A stretch of DNA of 64,000 nucleotides, from assembly GCA_002425765.1 (NCBI GenBank), contig DIMW01000001.1:236361-300360 (forward strand). The letters run 5' to 3'. The notes below the pieces were generated by a model, which made no database searches, had not been told where the DNA came from, and saw only the letters and a program-made list of their open reading frames with translations. Shown piece after piece: positions 34,341 to 43,045 of this stretch (position 1 is its first letter; the number at the start of each line of letters is the position of its first letter). The position numbers and the translations under genes are program-made. The DNA comes from Spirochaetaceae bacterium UBA5556. Its GTDB lineage: Bacteria; Spirochaetota; Spirochaetia; Treponematales; Rectinemataceae.

Positions 34341-36528
34341 GGACGAGACGTTTTTGCGCGGGTTGGCCCGATGGCTCGCCTCGATAAAGCCGTCGATGTG
34401 GTTTTTCTTTGGCGCCATAGTGATAGCTGTGGTTGGGCTCTTTTTCTTGGGCCCCTCCTCAATAGGCAAGAGCAACTCTCTTAAATCTATTGAGGCTGGC
34501 AAAGTTGCAGAGACGGACATCTACGCGGGCAAAGACACGGTGTATGTGGACAAGGACGCTACCCAGCGTAAGATCCTTGCCGAGGAGCGGCTTGTTCTCG
34601 CGGTATTTGTCGTGGATGACAAGATCACTTCGCTCGTTCGGGAAAAAACGGAATCCTTCAGTTCCTATTATCTGCAGCTCATCAACGGAGAGTCGGGCGG
34701 GGCGGACGCCGTCGGGCTTCTCCTGAGGAGCCGTTTTCCGGATTTTTTGCAGCCCGAGCAGTATACTGCCATCGTCCGGGCGAAGCTGAATTCGCAGACC
34801 TTCATCTACGTGAGCGACATAGTCGAGAGTCTTTTGGGCAAGGGAATCGTTTCGGTGCCGGACGGTGTGTTCGACCGGTTCAATCCAAACTACTATGAGC
34901 TTGTCAGAACGCTGAACGACAGAGAAGAGAGCGAACGGCTCGCCATGAGCGGCATGGTCACGCTTGCCAATCTCGGCAATCACCTTGAAGATGAGATGGC
35001 CGCGCGGCGCATACCCGAATCACAGAAACAATATGTTCGTCTCCTTGCCAAGGCCCTGCTGAAAGAGAACACCTTTTTTGATCAGAATCTCTCAGAGAAG
35101 CGTATCGCTTCGGCGCGCGCCAGCGTAGAGCCCACGACGCGCTTTGTAAGCCGCAACGAAATCCTCGTGCGAAAGGGCGAGCTCGTCACGCCTGAGATGT
35201 ATCAGCAGATAAAGACGATTCGATCCGCAATCCTCGTCTCCGATGTGGGTGTCCTTCTCACTGATTTTGGACTTCTGCTCATCGCTTCGCTTCTAGGATT
35301 TCTCCTCGCGCGCATGCGGGATTTGTCCGATTTTCCCACCGACCGGTCATCACTTATATTCTTGCTTCTCTCGCTGCTCATACTGTTTTACTGGATATTG
35401 ATAATCCAGAATGTGCTCGATACAAAGGACCTGTCGCGCGGTGCCCTCTACGTCCCCGCGTCGCTGTTTGCGGGCCTCGTCTCACTGCTGTATGGACCTC
35501 GGACTGGCATCTTTTTCAGTTTAATTTCGTTTTTCCTGACGGGCGCCGCGACGAACCTCAACGCACAGTTCATGATCGGTATCCTGTTGGCGGGGGTCTC
35601 CGCGACGCTCACGATGCGTACGGCGCGGACCAGGATCATGCTGGCGCGGGCGGCGGTGCTCCAAGCGATTGTACAGGCATTTCTGGCGGTGATACTCCTG
35701 TTCAATCAGAAGCCTACGCCGGCAGAAACCTTCCAGGCCATGGGGCTAGGAGCGCTGAACGGTTTTGCGGGCGGTTCTTTTATTCTGCTTCTGTTGCCAC
35801 TCTTCGAGCGCATCCTCGATAAGGCGACACAGTTCAGGCTCATGGAACTGGCCGATATCAACGCGCCCGTGCTGAAGGAGATGCTCTCGAATGCTCCCGG
35901 CACCTATGCGCACTCGATGAATGTCGCCCACCTGGCGGAGGCGGCGGCGAAGGATGTCGGCGCGAATCCTCTCCTGGCTCGTATCGGGGCCTATTATCAC
36001 GATATCGGCAAGATCGACCATCCGGAATACTTTACCGAAAACCAGAAAGGCATCAATCGGCACGATGAGATCAACCCGACACTCTCGGCGAGCATCATCC
36101 GCCGTCATGTAAAGGATGGCGTGGAGCGGGCCAGGGAGATCGGCCTTCCTAAGGAGGTCATCGATATCATCAGCCAGCACCATGGCAACTCCGTGATGGA
36201 GGCCATTATCAACAAGGCGAAGGATTCGCAGAATGAAACCGACCTGCAGTCCTACAGCTATCAAGGAGAGCGGCCGAGGAGCAAAGAGGCGGCGGTGGTC
36301 ATGCTCGCCGACACCATAGAGGCCGCCTCGCGCTCTCTTAAAAATCCGAACGCCACCAAGCTAGAGCAGCTTGTACACCAGCTTGTCCTGCATAAGATAA
36401 CGAATGGACAGCTCGAGGAGAGCGAGCTCACATTGCGCGACATCGATATTGCAGAAAAGGCCTTCTTGCGGATTTTGCAGTCGCAGATGCACACCCGCAT
36501 CGAGTATCCGGGGCAGGAAAAAGAATGA
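34327..36528 (+). CDS. pgpH: Cyclic-di-AMP phosphodiesterase of the 7TM-HD family
   Basis: The 733-residue membrane receptor has an N-terminal span (about 22-42), an extracytoplasmic 7TMR-HDED domain (to about 300), a seven-span block (about 315-495) and a cytoplasmic HD domain with YYHDIGKIDHPEYF and ISQHHGNS. HD residues H..HD...H..D are all present, so it should hydrolyse c-di-AMP. It lies in the classic phoH-pgpH-ybeY-corC order, overlapping phoH by 14 bases and ybeY by four. Confidence 0.95.
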   Translation: MKKNKDETFLRGLARWLASIKPSMWFFFGAIVIAVVGLFFLGPSSIGKSNSLKSIEAGKVAETDIYAGKDTVYVDKDATQRKILAEERLVLAVFVVDDKITSLVREKTESFSSYYLQLINGESGGADAVGLLLRSRFPDFLQPEQYTAIVRAKLNSQTFIYVSDIVESLLGKGIVSVPDGVFDRFNPNYYELVRTLNDREESERLAMSGMVTLANLGNHLEDEMAARRIPESQKQYVRLLAKALLKENTFFDQNLSEKRIASARASVEPTTRFVSRNEILVRKGELVTPEMYQQIKTIRSAILVSDVGVLLTDFGLLLIASLLGFLLARMRDLSDFPTDRSSLIFLLLSLLILFYWILIIQNVLDTKDLSRGALYVPASLFAGLVSLLYGPRTGIFFSLISFFLTGAATNLNAQFMIGILLAGVSATLTMRTARTRIMLARAAVLQAIVQAFLAVILLFNQKPTPAETFQAMGLGALNGFAGGSFILLLLPLFERILDKATQFRLMELADINAPVLKEMLSNAPGTYAHSMNVAHLAEAAAKDVGANPLLARIGAYYHDIGKIDHPEYFTENQKGINRHDEINPTLSASIIRRHVKDGVERAREIGLPKEVIDIISQHHGNSVMEAIINKAKDSQNETDLQSYSYQGERPRSKEAAVVMLADTIEAASRSLKNPNATKLEQLVHQLVLHKITNGQLEESELTLRDIDIAEKAFLRILQSQMHTRIEYPGQEKE

Positions 36529-36986
36529 ATGGAAACGAAGTGTTCTATTCGATCATTGGCATAGAAGAGCCGACATGGGCCCAGAGTGCCGCAGATTTCG
36601 CGATTTCAGTCCTCGATATCCTTGAAAAGCGCGATTGGCAGGTTTCTCTGACGCTCTGCGACGATACTACCATACAGGCACTCAATCGGGACTATCGTCA
36701 TTTGGACTCGCCAACGGATGTACTTTCGTTCGCGCTGGGAGAATACGAGCCGTTGGAACAGGGAGAAGATATTTATATTGCCGGTGATGTCGTCATAAGC
36801 ATTCCCGCGCTTCGGCGCAACGCCGCGGAGTTCGAAGTCACGGAGGATGAAGAATTGCGTCGCCTCATCATTCATGGCATTCTGCACTTGTCCGGTATGG
36901 ACCATGAAGATAATGCTTCCGATCAACCCATGCTGGAAGAACAGGAAAGACTTTTACGCCAATTGGGAGGAAACGCCATTCTATGA
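36525..36986 (+). CDS. ybeY: Endoribonuclease YbeY (16S rRNA maturation)
   Basis: YbeY is a metal-dependent RNase needed for 16S rRNA 3' processing and ribosome quality control. The 153-residue product has the three-histidine zinc motif in IIHGILHLSGMDHED (H-x3-H-x5-H), and the upstream LNRDYRHLDSPTDVLSFALGE block. Length is typical. It starts within the pgpH stop (ATGA) and overlaps the next gene the same way, so translation of the group is coupled. Confidence 0.97.
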   Translation: MNGNEVFYSIIGIEEPTWAQSAADFAISVLDILEKRDWQVSLTLCDDTTIQALNRDYRHLDSPTDVLSFALGEYEPLEQGEDIYIAGDVVISIPALRRNAAEFEVTEDEELRRLIIHGILHLSGMDHEDNASDQPMLEEQERLLRQLGGNAIL

Positions 36987-37783
36987 GTCTCCTTTCACAA
37001 CTTTTCGGCGCTCACACGAAAACAATTCCACCAGAGGATGAAACCGTTGAAGAACAGCGTGAGATGATCGAGGGTGTAGAGCATCTTCCGGAGAAGATAG
37101 TCCGGGACGTCATGGTTCCCCGCACCGATACGGTGTGTGTGGAGGACACGACTCCGATCGATGAAACGCTTGAAATATTGGTAGAATCCGGACATTCCCG
37201 CATCCCCGTATATTCGGATACCATCGATAACATAGTCGGAATACTCTACGCGAAGGATGTGCTCGCCGCGCTTGTGAGGAAAGAGCCTCTCGTGCTGAAG
37301 ACGCTCATGCGCCCCGCGTATTTTGTGCCGGAGACAAAGCGTATCGATGCTCTCTTGAAGGAATTCCGGCGGCGCCACGTGCACATCGCCATAGCCGTCG
37401 ACGAATATGGCGGAACTGCGGGCATCATAAGTCTTGAAGACATAATTGAAGAGATTGTGGGCGAAATTCAGGATGAATTCGACGAAGAGGCCGAACAGAT
37501 TGTAAAGATCGCTGACAACGCGTGGCGCTGCGACGCGCGCATTCACCTCGAGGAGCTCAACGAGACAATCGATTCCCGGCTTCCTTCGGGTGAATACGAC
37601 AGTCTTGCGGGATATGTCTTCGACCTCTTCGAACGCATTCCTTCGGCGGGAGAGCAGGTTACGGAAGGCGACCTGCGGTTCACCGTCGAGGCTATGGAGG
37701 GCCACCGCCTCATTACGATTCGCATTGATCGAGTCGATGTCGCAGAAAGCGATGAGCGCGTAGAGTCCTTGCCTGTTTTATAA
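36983..37783 (+). CDS. CBS-pair protein with transporter-associated domain (CorC/TlyC family)
   Basis: The 266-residue soluble protein has two CBS repeats (RDVMVPRTDTVCVEDTTPIDETL and TLMRPAYFVPETKRIDALL regions), the EYGGTAGIISLEDIIEEIVGEI motif, and a C-terminal CorC_HlyC domain. Members affect Mg2+/Co2+ handling and were first named as haemolysins; direct membrane lysis is not implied. Unlike full-length CNNM/CorB relatives it has no membrane domain. It is the last gene of the phoH-pgpH-ybeY group, and overlaps ybeY by four bases. Confidence 0.92.
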   Translation: MSLLSQLFGAHTKTIPPEDETVEEQREMIEGVEHLPEKIVRDVMVPRTDTVCVEDTTPIDETLEILVESGHSRIPVYSDTIDNIVGILYAKDVLAALVRKEPLVLKTLMRPAYFVPETKRIDALLKEFRRRHVHIAIAVDEYGGTAGIISLEDIIEEIVGEIQDEFDEEAEQIVKIADNAWRCDARIHLEELNETIDSRLPSGEYDSLAGYVFDLFERIPSAGEQVTEGDLRFTVEAMEGHRLITIRIDRVDVAESDERVESLPVL

Positions 37784-37814
37784 ATCAAAACGACGTTTCA
37801 AATATCAGTTTTGC

Positions 37815-37843
37815 TTGCAGAATTCGATAAGTAGGTATAGAAT
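37815..37843 (+). promoter_or_regulatory. Promoter of gdhA
   Basis: TTGCAG (37815-37820) and TAGAAT (37838-37843) are 17 bases apart, giving an mRNA start about 55 bases before the gdhA ATG. The inverted repeat CAGAATT...AATTCTG overlaps this promoter and could bind a regulator. Confidence 0.45.
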
Positions 37844-37903
37844 CAATTCTGTTGGCATGCTGTCAGCAAAATAACTATGAACAATCCCTAAAAGGAGGGA
37901 GAC

Positions 37904-39250
37904 ATGAATTCCTACATAAAAGAAGTGCTGGATGGACTCCGCGCTCGTTATCCGTGGGAAAGCGAATTCCTTCAAGCCTCTGAGGAAGTGTTGGAATCCA
38001 TCACGCCGCTCATCGAGGCGGAGCCGAAATATCGTCAGCAGAAAATCCTCGAGCGAATCATCGAACCGGAACGCGTCGTGATGTTCCGCGTGCCTTGGGT
38101 CGACGACAAGGGCGAATACCATATCCATCGCGGCTACCGTGTACAGTTCAACTCGGCTATCGGGCCTTACAAGGGCGGCATCCGTTTTCATCCAAAAGTT
38201 ACTCTTTCCACGCTCAAGTTTCTTGCATTCGAGCAGATATTCAAGAATTCCCTCACGGGTCTGCCGATGGGTGGCGGAAAGGGCGGTTCGGACTTCGACC
38301 CGAACGGCAAGAGCGACAATGAGATCATGCGTTTCTGCCAGAGTTTTATCACCGAGCTCTATCGCCATATCGGTCCGGATACCGATGTCCCGGCGGGCGA
38401 TATCGGCGTCGGCGGGCGCGAGGTGGGCTACATGTTCGGCCAATACAAGCGGCTGGCGAATGAATTCACGGGCGTCTTCACCGGCAAGGGTTTGTCCTTC
38501 GGTGGCTCGCTCATCAGGCCCGAGGCCACGGGATTCGGCGCGGTCTATTTCGCCGAGGAGATGCTCAAGCTCAAGAACGATTCGCTCAAGGGCAAGACGG
38601 TCTCGGTATCGGGATTCGGCAACGTCGCCTGGGGTGCCTGCATCAAGGCGAGCCAGCTCGGAGCGAAGGTCGTCACCATCTCCGGTCCCGACGGCTATGT
38701 CTACGATCCCGAGGGCGTGGGCACGCAGGAGAAGTGGGACTATCTCGAGGAGATGCTCATCATCGACCGCAACAAGGTCGAGACATACGTCAAGAAATTC
38801 CCGAAGGCCGTGTTCTACAAAGGTAAGAAGCCCTGGGAGCAGAAAGTCGACATCGCCATGCCCTGCGCCATCCAGAACGAACTCAACGGCGAGGACGCGA
38901 AGGCGCTCATCGAAAATGGCGTAAAGATCGTCGTTGAAGTGTCGAATATGGGCTGCACTCCCGAAGCATGGAAACTCTTTATAGAAAAGAAAATACCGTT
39001 TGCGCCGGGCAAGGCGGCGAATGCGGGCGGCGTCGCGACGAGCGGTCTCGAGATGAGCCAGAATTCGATGCGGCTGGCATGGAGCGCCGAGGAGGTCGAC
39101 CACCGCCTGCACGAGATCATGATCAACATACACAGGGCCTGCGTCGAGACATCGGCCAAGTACGGCTTCGAGGGCAACTATGTCGTCGGCGCGAACATCG
39201 CGGGCTTCAAGAAGGTGGCGGACGCGATGATCGCCCAGGGCCTCGTGTGA
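37904..39250 (+). CDS. gdhA: Glutamate dehydrogenase, bacterial hexameric type
   Basis: GdhA assimilates ammonia onto 2-oxoglutarate or runs in reverse. The 448-residue enzyme has FRVPWVDDKGE, the substrate lysine region NSAIGPYKGGIRFHP, LTGLPMGGGKGGSDF, the PAGDIGVGGREVGYM active-site stretch and the cofactor fold SGFGNVAWG, with a serine after the beta strand (ISGPDG), which suits NADPH. Length is typical of the 50-kDa class. An AAAGGAGG site precedes the ATG, and it is a monocistronic unit with its own promoter and terminator. Confidence 0.97.
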   Translation: MNSYIKEVLDGLRARYPWESEFLQASEEVLESITPLIEAEPKYRQQKILERIIEPERVVMFRVPWVDDKGEYHIHRGYRVQFNSAIGPYKGGIRFHPKVTLSTLKFLAFEQIFKNSLTGLPMGGGKGGSDFDPNGKSDNEIMRFCQSFITELYRHIGPDTDVPAGDIGVGGREVGYMFGQYKRLANEFTGVFTGKGLSFGGSLIRPEATGFGAVYFAEEMLKLKNDSLKGKTVSVSGFGNVAWGACIKASQLGAKVVTISGPDGYVYDPEGVGTQEKWDYLEEMLIIDRNKVETYVKKFPKAVFYKGKKPWEQKVDIAMPCAIQNELNGEDAKALIENGVKIVVEVSNMGCTPEAWKLFIEKKIPFAPGKAANAGGVATSGLEMSQNSMRLAWSAEEVDHRLHEIMINIHRACVETSAKYGFEGNYVVGANIAGFKKVADAMIAQGLV

Positions 39251-39282
39251 TGCGATTCCCGAATTTTGGTTGAATGAAGCGG

Positions 39283-39309
39283 CGGCCTTCGAAAGAAGGC
39301 CGTTTTTTT
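39283..39309 (+). terminator. Rho-independent terminator of gdhA
   Basis: CGGCCTTC, loop GAAA, GAAGGCCG, then seven T. A perfect eight-pair stem with a stable GNRA-type tetraloop ends the gdhA transcript 33 bases after the stop codon and separates it from aroA. Confidence 0.93.
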
Positions 39310-39380
39310 GCGGAGGGCCGGCCTTCAGGGGACGAGGCGGGCGCCGATATGATATAACCTGTAGCGACGAGGGATACAGC

Positions 39381-40682
39381 ATGGAAACACGGATAGTGCG
39401 TCCGGCCGCGGTGGCGGGCAGCGTGCGCGCGCCCGCCTCGAAGAGCGCCATGCAGCGCGCGATCGCGTGTGCGACGCTGGGGCGAGGCACAAGCAGGATC
39501 GTGGGGACGCCGGTCTGCGCCGACTCCCGGGCGGCGCTGGGCATCGCTCAGGGGCTCGGGGCGGAGGTGCGCGAGCGCGGGAGCGCCATAGAGATCGACG
39601 GCTCGCCTCTTTTCAGGGGCGGAGTGTCCGGAAGGAGCGAGGATCGCAGGTCTCCGGAGCGGCCTCTAGAAGTCTCCTGCGGCGAATCGGGCCTCTGCAT
39701 GAGAATGTTCTCGCCGGTCGCCGCCCTTTTGGGGGATGAGGTGCGGCTGACGGGGGAGGGCTCTCTCATGAGGCGCCCCATGCAGATGATCGAGAGCTCC
39801 CTGGGCATATTCGGCGTCCGCTGCGCTTCGAACGGCGGCATGCCCCCGCTGACCATCCGTGGACCCCTCCGTTCAAAGCGGGCCACGATTGACGCGAAGG
39901 ATAGTTCCCAGCTCATAACGGGACTCCTCATCTCGCTGCCGCTCTTGCCCGGCGATTCCGAAATCGAGGTCGAAAACCTCGTGAGCGCGGGTTATCTCGA
40001 TTTGACTCTGGAAATGTGTGCACACTTTGGTGTTCATGTCGAAAAGGAAGAAGATGGCGCCACTTTTTTTATAAAGGGAGGGCAGTCGTACAGGGCCTCC
40101 GATATTCATGTCGAGGACGACTGGAGCGGAGGGGCCTTCCTCGCGGTCGCCGCGGCGATAGCGGGCAGAGAGGAGGGACTCCGCATACGAGGCCTGTCTT
40201 GGGGTTCGAAGCAGCCAGACAGGGCAATCGCGGAGGTCCTCTCCGTGGCCGGCGCGGACCTCCGCTTTGAAGGCTCCGACCTCATCGTAAAACCGGGGAA
40301 ACTCGTTCCCTTCAGCTTCGACGCGACCGATTGCCCGGACATCTTTCCGCCTCTGGTGGCGCTTGCGTGCGCGATCCGCGGGATATCACGCATCAGGGGC
40401 GTGCATCGCCTCGCCTCAAAAGAAAGTGACCGGGCGTCGGCTTTGCGGACGACATTCGGCACTCTCGGTGTCGAAGTCTCTATTGAAGGCGACGAGATGC
40501 AGGTGAGCGGCGGACACCTGCGTGGAGGCACTGTCTCTTCCTGGAAAGATCACCGCATCGCGATGGCGGCCGCGGTCGCCGCCCTCGCCGCAGAGAGCGA
40601 AGTTCACATCGAGGACACAGAGTGTGTGTCCAAATCCTGGCCGGGCTTTTTCGAAGACCTCGCGTCGATTCTCCCACACTAG
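39381..40682 (+). CDS. aroA: 3-phosphoshikimate 1-carboxyvinyltransferase (EPSP synthase)
   Basis: AroA joins PEP to shikimate-3-phosphate. The 433-residue product has VRAPASKSAMQRAIACA (N-terminal substrate loop), SCGESGLCMRMF, DSSQLITGLL, a VEDDWSGGAFLAVAAA stretch, RLASKESDRASAL and DHRIAMAAAV. The residue pattern around the phosphate and PEP sites looks complete. The ATG at 39381 starts METRIVRPAAV; an upstream ATG at 39270 lies in the gdhA terminator region. aroA converges with the YfcC gene after only four bases. Its wording SCGESG rather than NAGTA places it outside the E. coli-like class I by eye. Confidence 0.95.
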   Translation: METRIVRPAAVAGSVRAPASKSAMQRAIACATLGRGTSRIVGTPVCADSRAALGIAQGLGAEVRERGSAIEIDGSPLFRGGVSGRSEDRRSPERPLEVSCGESGLCMRMFSPVAALLGDEVRLTGEGSLMRRPMQMIESSLGIFGVRCASNGGMPPLTIRGPLRSKRATIDAKDSSQLITGLLISLPLLPGDSEIEVENLVSAGYLDLTLEMCAHFGVHVEKEEDGATFFIKGGQSYRASDIHVEDDWSGGAFLAVAAAIAGREEGLRIRGLSWGSKQPDRAIAEVLSVAGADLRFEGSDLIVKPGKLVPFSFDATDCPDIFPPLVALACAIRGISRIRGVHRLASKESDRASALRTTFGTLGVEVSIEGDEMQVSGGHLRGGTVSSWKDHRIAMAAAVAALAAESEVHIEDTECVSKSWPGFFEDLASILPH

Positions 40683-40686
40683 GCCA

Positions 40687-42210
40687 TCAGAACGGTCCGA
40701 AGTGAATCGCGACGGCGATTCCCAGAAAGATCGAAGTGACGAGGAGCATTATCGCCTGCAGCTTCCACGTCCAGCGCATCCATTGCGGATAACTCACCAC
40801 CGTGAACGACAGCGCAATCAGGAGCAAGGCGTTTGTCGGAAAGATCATATTGGAAAACCCATCGCCAAAATCGAACGCGAGCACGGCCGTCTGGCGCGTA
40901 ATGCCGACAAGGTCCGCAAGCGGCGTGAGCAGGGGCATCATCAGGAAGGCTTTTGCGCTCGCCGATCCGATGAAGAAATTCATCACCAAGGTTGTGGCAT
41001 AGACGAGGAACGCGGCCGAGAGCGGAGGTGCCTGGGCGATGAGCGTCGCCGCGCCGTGGAGGATGGTGTCCATGATTTTGCCGGAGATGATGATGTGCTT
41101 GACACTGTATGCCATGAGGATGAGCACGATGCCAGGCGCGAGGTTGGCGGCACCCTGAAGAAAAGTTTTCACTATGCTGCCCATCTTCATCTGCGCAAAA
41201 AGACCTCCCCCAATGCCCCCGATCAGGAACAACAGCGCCATGATGGGGAAGGCCAGATCGGAGAGGCCAGGCATGCGTGCGGTCACGAGGACGATGATCA
41301 TCGCGATTCCGATGCAGACGGCGAACCAGATGAGTCCCTTTGTCTTGGCTTTCGATAGGCTGTCCTCCGGGCTCGCCAGACTTCCGGCTCCACTCTCAGC
41401 AGCAGCCTGTACCGTGGCGCTCTGTTTTTTGCTCAATGAAGCCCGGATGGCCTCGTCTTCCTTGAATGTGGGGGAAGAGGTGGGGTCCCGCTCAACTCTT
41501 TTTGCGTGAAGGATGACGAACATAGTAACAATTAAATACACTACAATGAAAAATATGATTCTGAACCATGCGCCCGAGAACAGCGGGAGGTCGGCGATCC
41601 TCTGTGCCACCGCAATCGTAAAGGGGTTGGTGACCGCCGAGGCAAACCCGAAGGCGAGGGGCAACAGACTCATACCGAGGCCTGTGAGCGAGTCCCAGCC
41701 CAGCGATATCGCGAGGGGAACAATGAAGATGATCATGGGCACCATACCTTCGTACACGCCGATAAAGCTTGATATCGCCATAAAAAAGAGAATGACGAGG
41801 GCGATGAGGAAGTACTTGCGTCTCGAAAAACGCCGGACAAGCTTATGGATGAGTTCTTCCATGACGCCCGCGCCCTCAAGGATGGCGATCGAGCCGCCCA
41901 CGCAGAAGATGAAAATGATAATCGTAATGAGCGTCAGGTTGTCCTGGGAAAACAGAACCTCAATAGGAGCGGTCAACCATCGCCATGCGGGGTAATCGGG
42001 CCTGGGAACAGAGTGATATGTTCCATTCACTACAAGCGTTTTGCCATCCTGAACAATCCTCTGATATTCCCCCGGGGGCAGGACGATTGTCAGAATGCCC
42101 GATATCAGCATGAGGAATAAAATGATGCCCGCAGAGAGCAAAAAAGCCTTTTTGCCGATTTTTATGGCACTCTGCGGAGAAGAGTTGGGTTGGTGGTTCC
42201 CTGTGCTCAT
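40687..42210 (-). CDS. yfcC: YfcC/AbgT-like inner-membrane carrier
   Basis: The 507-residue protein is a polytopic transporter with about 11-13 hydrophobic spans. Features of the YfcC (C4-dicarboxylate anaerobic carrier-like, now thought to include peptide or amino-acid carriers) family are VLPPGEYQR near the N-terminus, SFIGVYEGMVPMIIFIVPLAISLGWDS, FGFASAVTNPFTIAVAQ and a C-terminal NFFIGSASAKAFLMMPLLTPLADL. A hydrophilic loop lies about residues 240-285. The ATG at 42210 has an AAGGAG site. It sits between tyrA and aroA but points the same way as tyrA; an amino-acid or aromatic-compound role is only inference. Confidence 0.85.
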   Translation of the reverse strand: MSTGNHQPNSSPQSAIKIGKKAFLLSAGIILFLMLISGILTIVLPPGEYQRIVQDGKTLVVNGTYHSVPRPDYPAWRWLTAPIEVLFSQDNLTLITIIIFIFCVGGSIAILEGAGVMEELIHKLVRRFSRRKYFLIALVILFFMAISSFIGVYEGMVPMIIFIVPLAISLGWDSLTGLGMSLLPLAFGFASAVTNPFTIAVAQRIADLPLFSGAWFRIIFFIVVYLIVTMFVILHAKRVERDPTSSPTFKEDEAIRASLSKKQSATVQAAAESGAGSLASPEDSLSKAKTKGLIWFAVCIGIAMIIVLVTARMPGLSDLAFPIMALLFLIGGIGGGLFAQMKMGSIVKTFLQGAANLAPGIVLILMAYSVKHIIISGKIMDTILHGAATLIAQAPPLSAAFLVYATTLVMNFFIGSASAKAFLMMPLLTPLADLVGITRQTAVLAFDFGDGFSNMIFPTNALLLIALSFTVVSYPQWMRWTWKLQAIMLLVTSIFLGIAVAIHFGPF

Positions 42211-42268
42211 GGTGCGCTCCTTTTTATGATGATAACAGCCGGGGCTCAAGATAATTCCATGTACGGAT

Positions 42269-43045
42269 TCATTCTCCTATATTGGCCCTCAGACTGTCCA
42301 GAAACTTTTTCATCTCTTCGTAATCCCGCTGGCGGATTATGTGCGTGAGGTAGGCGAGCTTGGAATTGATGAGTTCGAGCTGACGGATCGTGTGCGGGTT
42401 GAACATGATCTCGGTGAGGAGCCTGTCGTCCTCGGACAAAAGCCCTTTGGCGATCGTCAGGTGCCGCTTGAAGTTCGTGCCCGGGGCGTCCTGTTTTTTC
42501 ATGCACGCGGCGAAGACCATGGTCGAGGCGAAAGGTGTCGCGAGAGAGTAGGCGACCGTCTTGTCGTGCTCCTCGAAACTGTACTCGAAGATGCGTATGT
42601 TCAGGCTTGAATAGAAATTCCGGAAGAACGACGCGCCCTCCTTGCTCGATTCCGAGATGATGATGGCACTCTCTTCTTTCAGATCGCGGATATTGGCGAG
42701 GGTGGGGCCGAACATGGGATGGCTCGACACGAAGGGGCGGCCGGATTGCCCATAGTATTCCTTGAAACCCGTCTTTACGCTCGCGATGTCGCTGATGATA
42801 CAGGTCTTGGGGAGGAGGGGAAGCACTGCATCGAATGCCTCGAGCGTGTAGCCGAGCGGTACGCAGTTGATAAAGAGTTCAGGCTCGAATTTGGCGAACT
42901 CATCGATGGACAGCGCGCGGTGCACCTTGATGAAGTATTTCATCTTGAGCAGATCGCTATCGTGTACCATCACCTCATGATGCCAGCAGAGTTCTTCGGT
43001 AAGCCACGCTCCCATGTGTCCGGCGCCCAGTATGGCAATCTTCAT
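42269..43045 (-). CDS. tyrA: Prephenate dehydrogenase, short form
   Basis: TyrA oxidatively decarboxylates prephenate to 4-hydroxyphenylpyruvate. The 258-residue product begins with the NAD fold IAILGAGHMGAWL and has the catalytic region SSHPMFGPT and the C-terminal helical dimer domain with FNPHTIRQLELINS. It has no chorismate mutase or ACT domain, so feedback control is probably by another enzyme or absent here. The ATG overlaps the pheA TGA (ATGA). A longer in-frame extension would run through pheA and is rejected. Confidence 0.9.
   Translation of the reverse strand: MKIAILGAGHMGAWLTEELCWHHEVMVHDSDLLKMKYFIKVHRALSIDEFAKFEPELFINCVPLGYTLEAFDAVLPLLPKTCIISDIASVKTGFKEYYGQSGRPFVSSHPMFGPTLANIRDLKEESAIIISESSKEGASFFRNFYSSLNIRIFEYSFEEHDKTVAYSLATPFASTMVFAACMKKQDAPGTNFKRHLTIAKGLLSEDDRLLTEIMFNPHTIRQLELINSKLAYLTHIIRQRDYEEMKKFLDSLRANIGE

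Noticed and set aside
37805..39544. A 579-codon open frame antisense to gdhA and the start of aroA
   Set aside because: It lies opposite the unmistakable gdhA, includes low-complexity Asp/Arg/Leu-rich sequence typical of a GC-rich shadow frame, and has no recognisable domain or ribosome-binding site.
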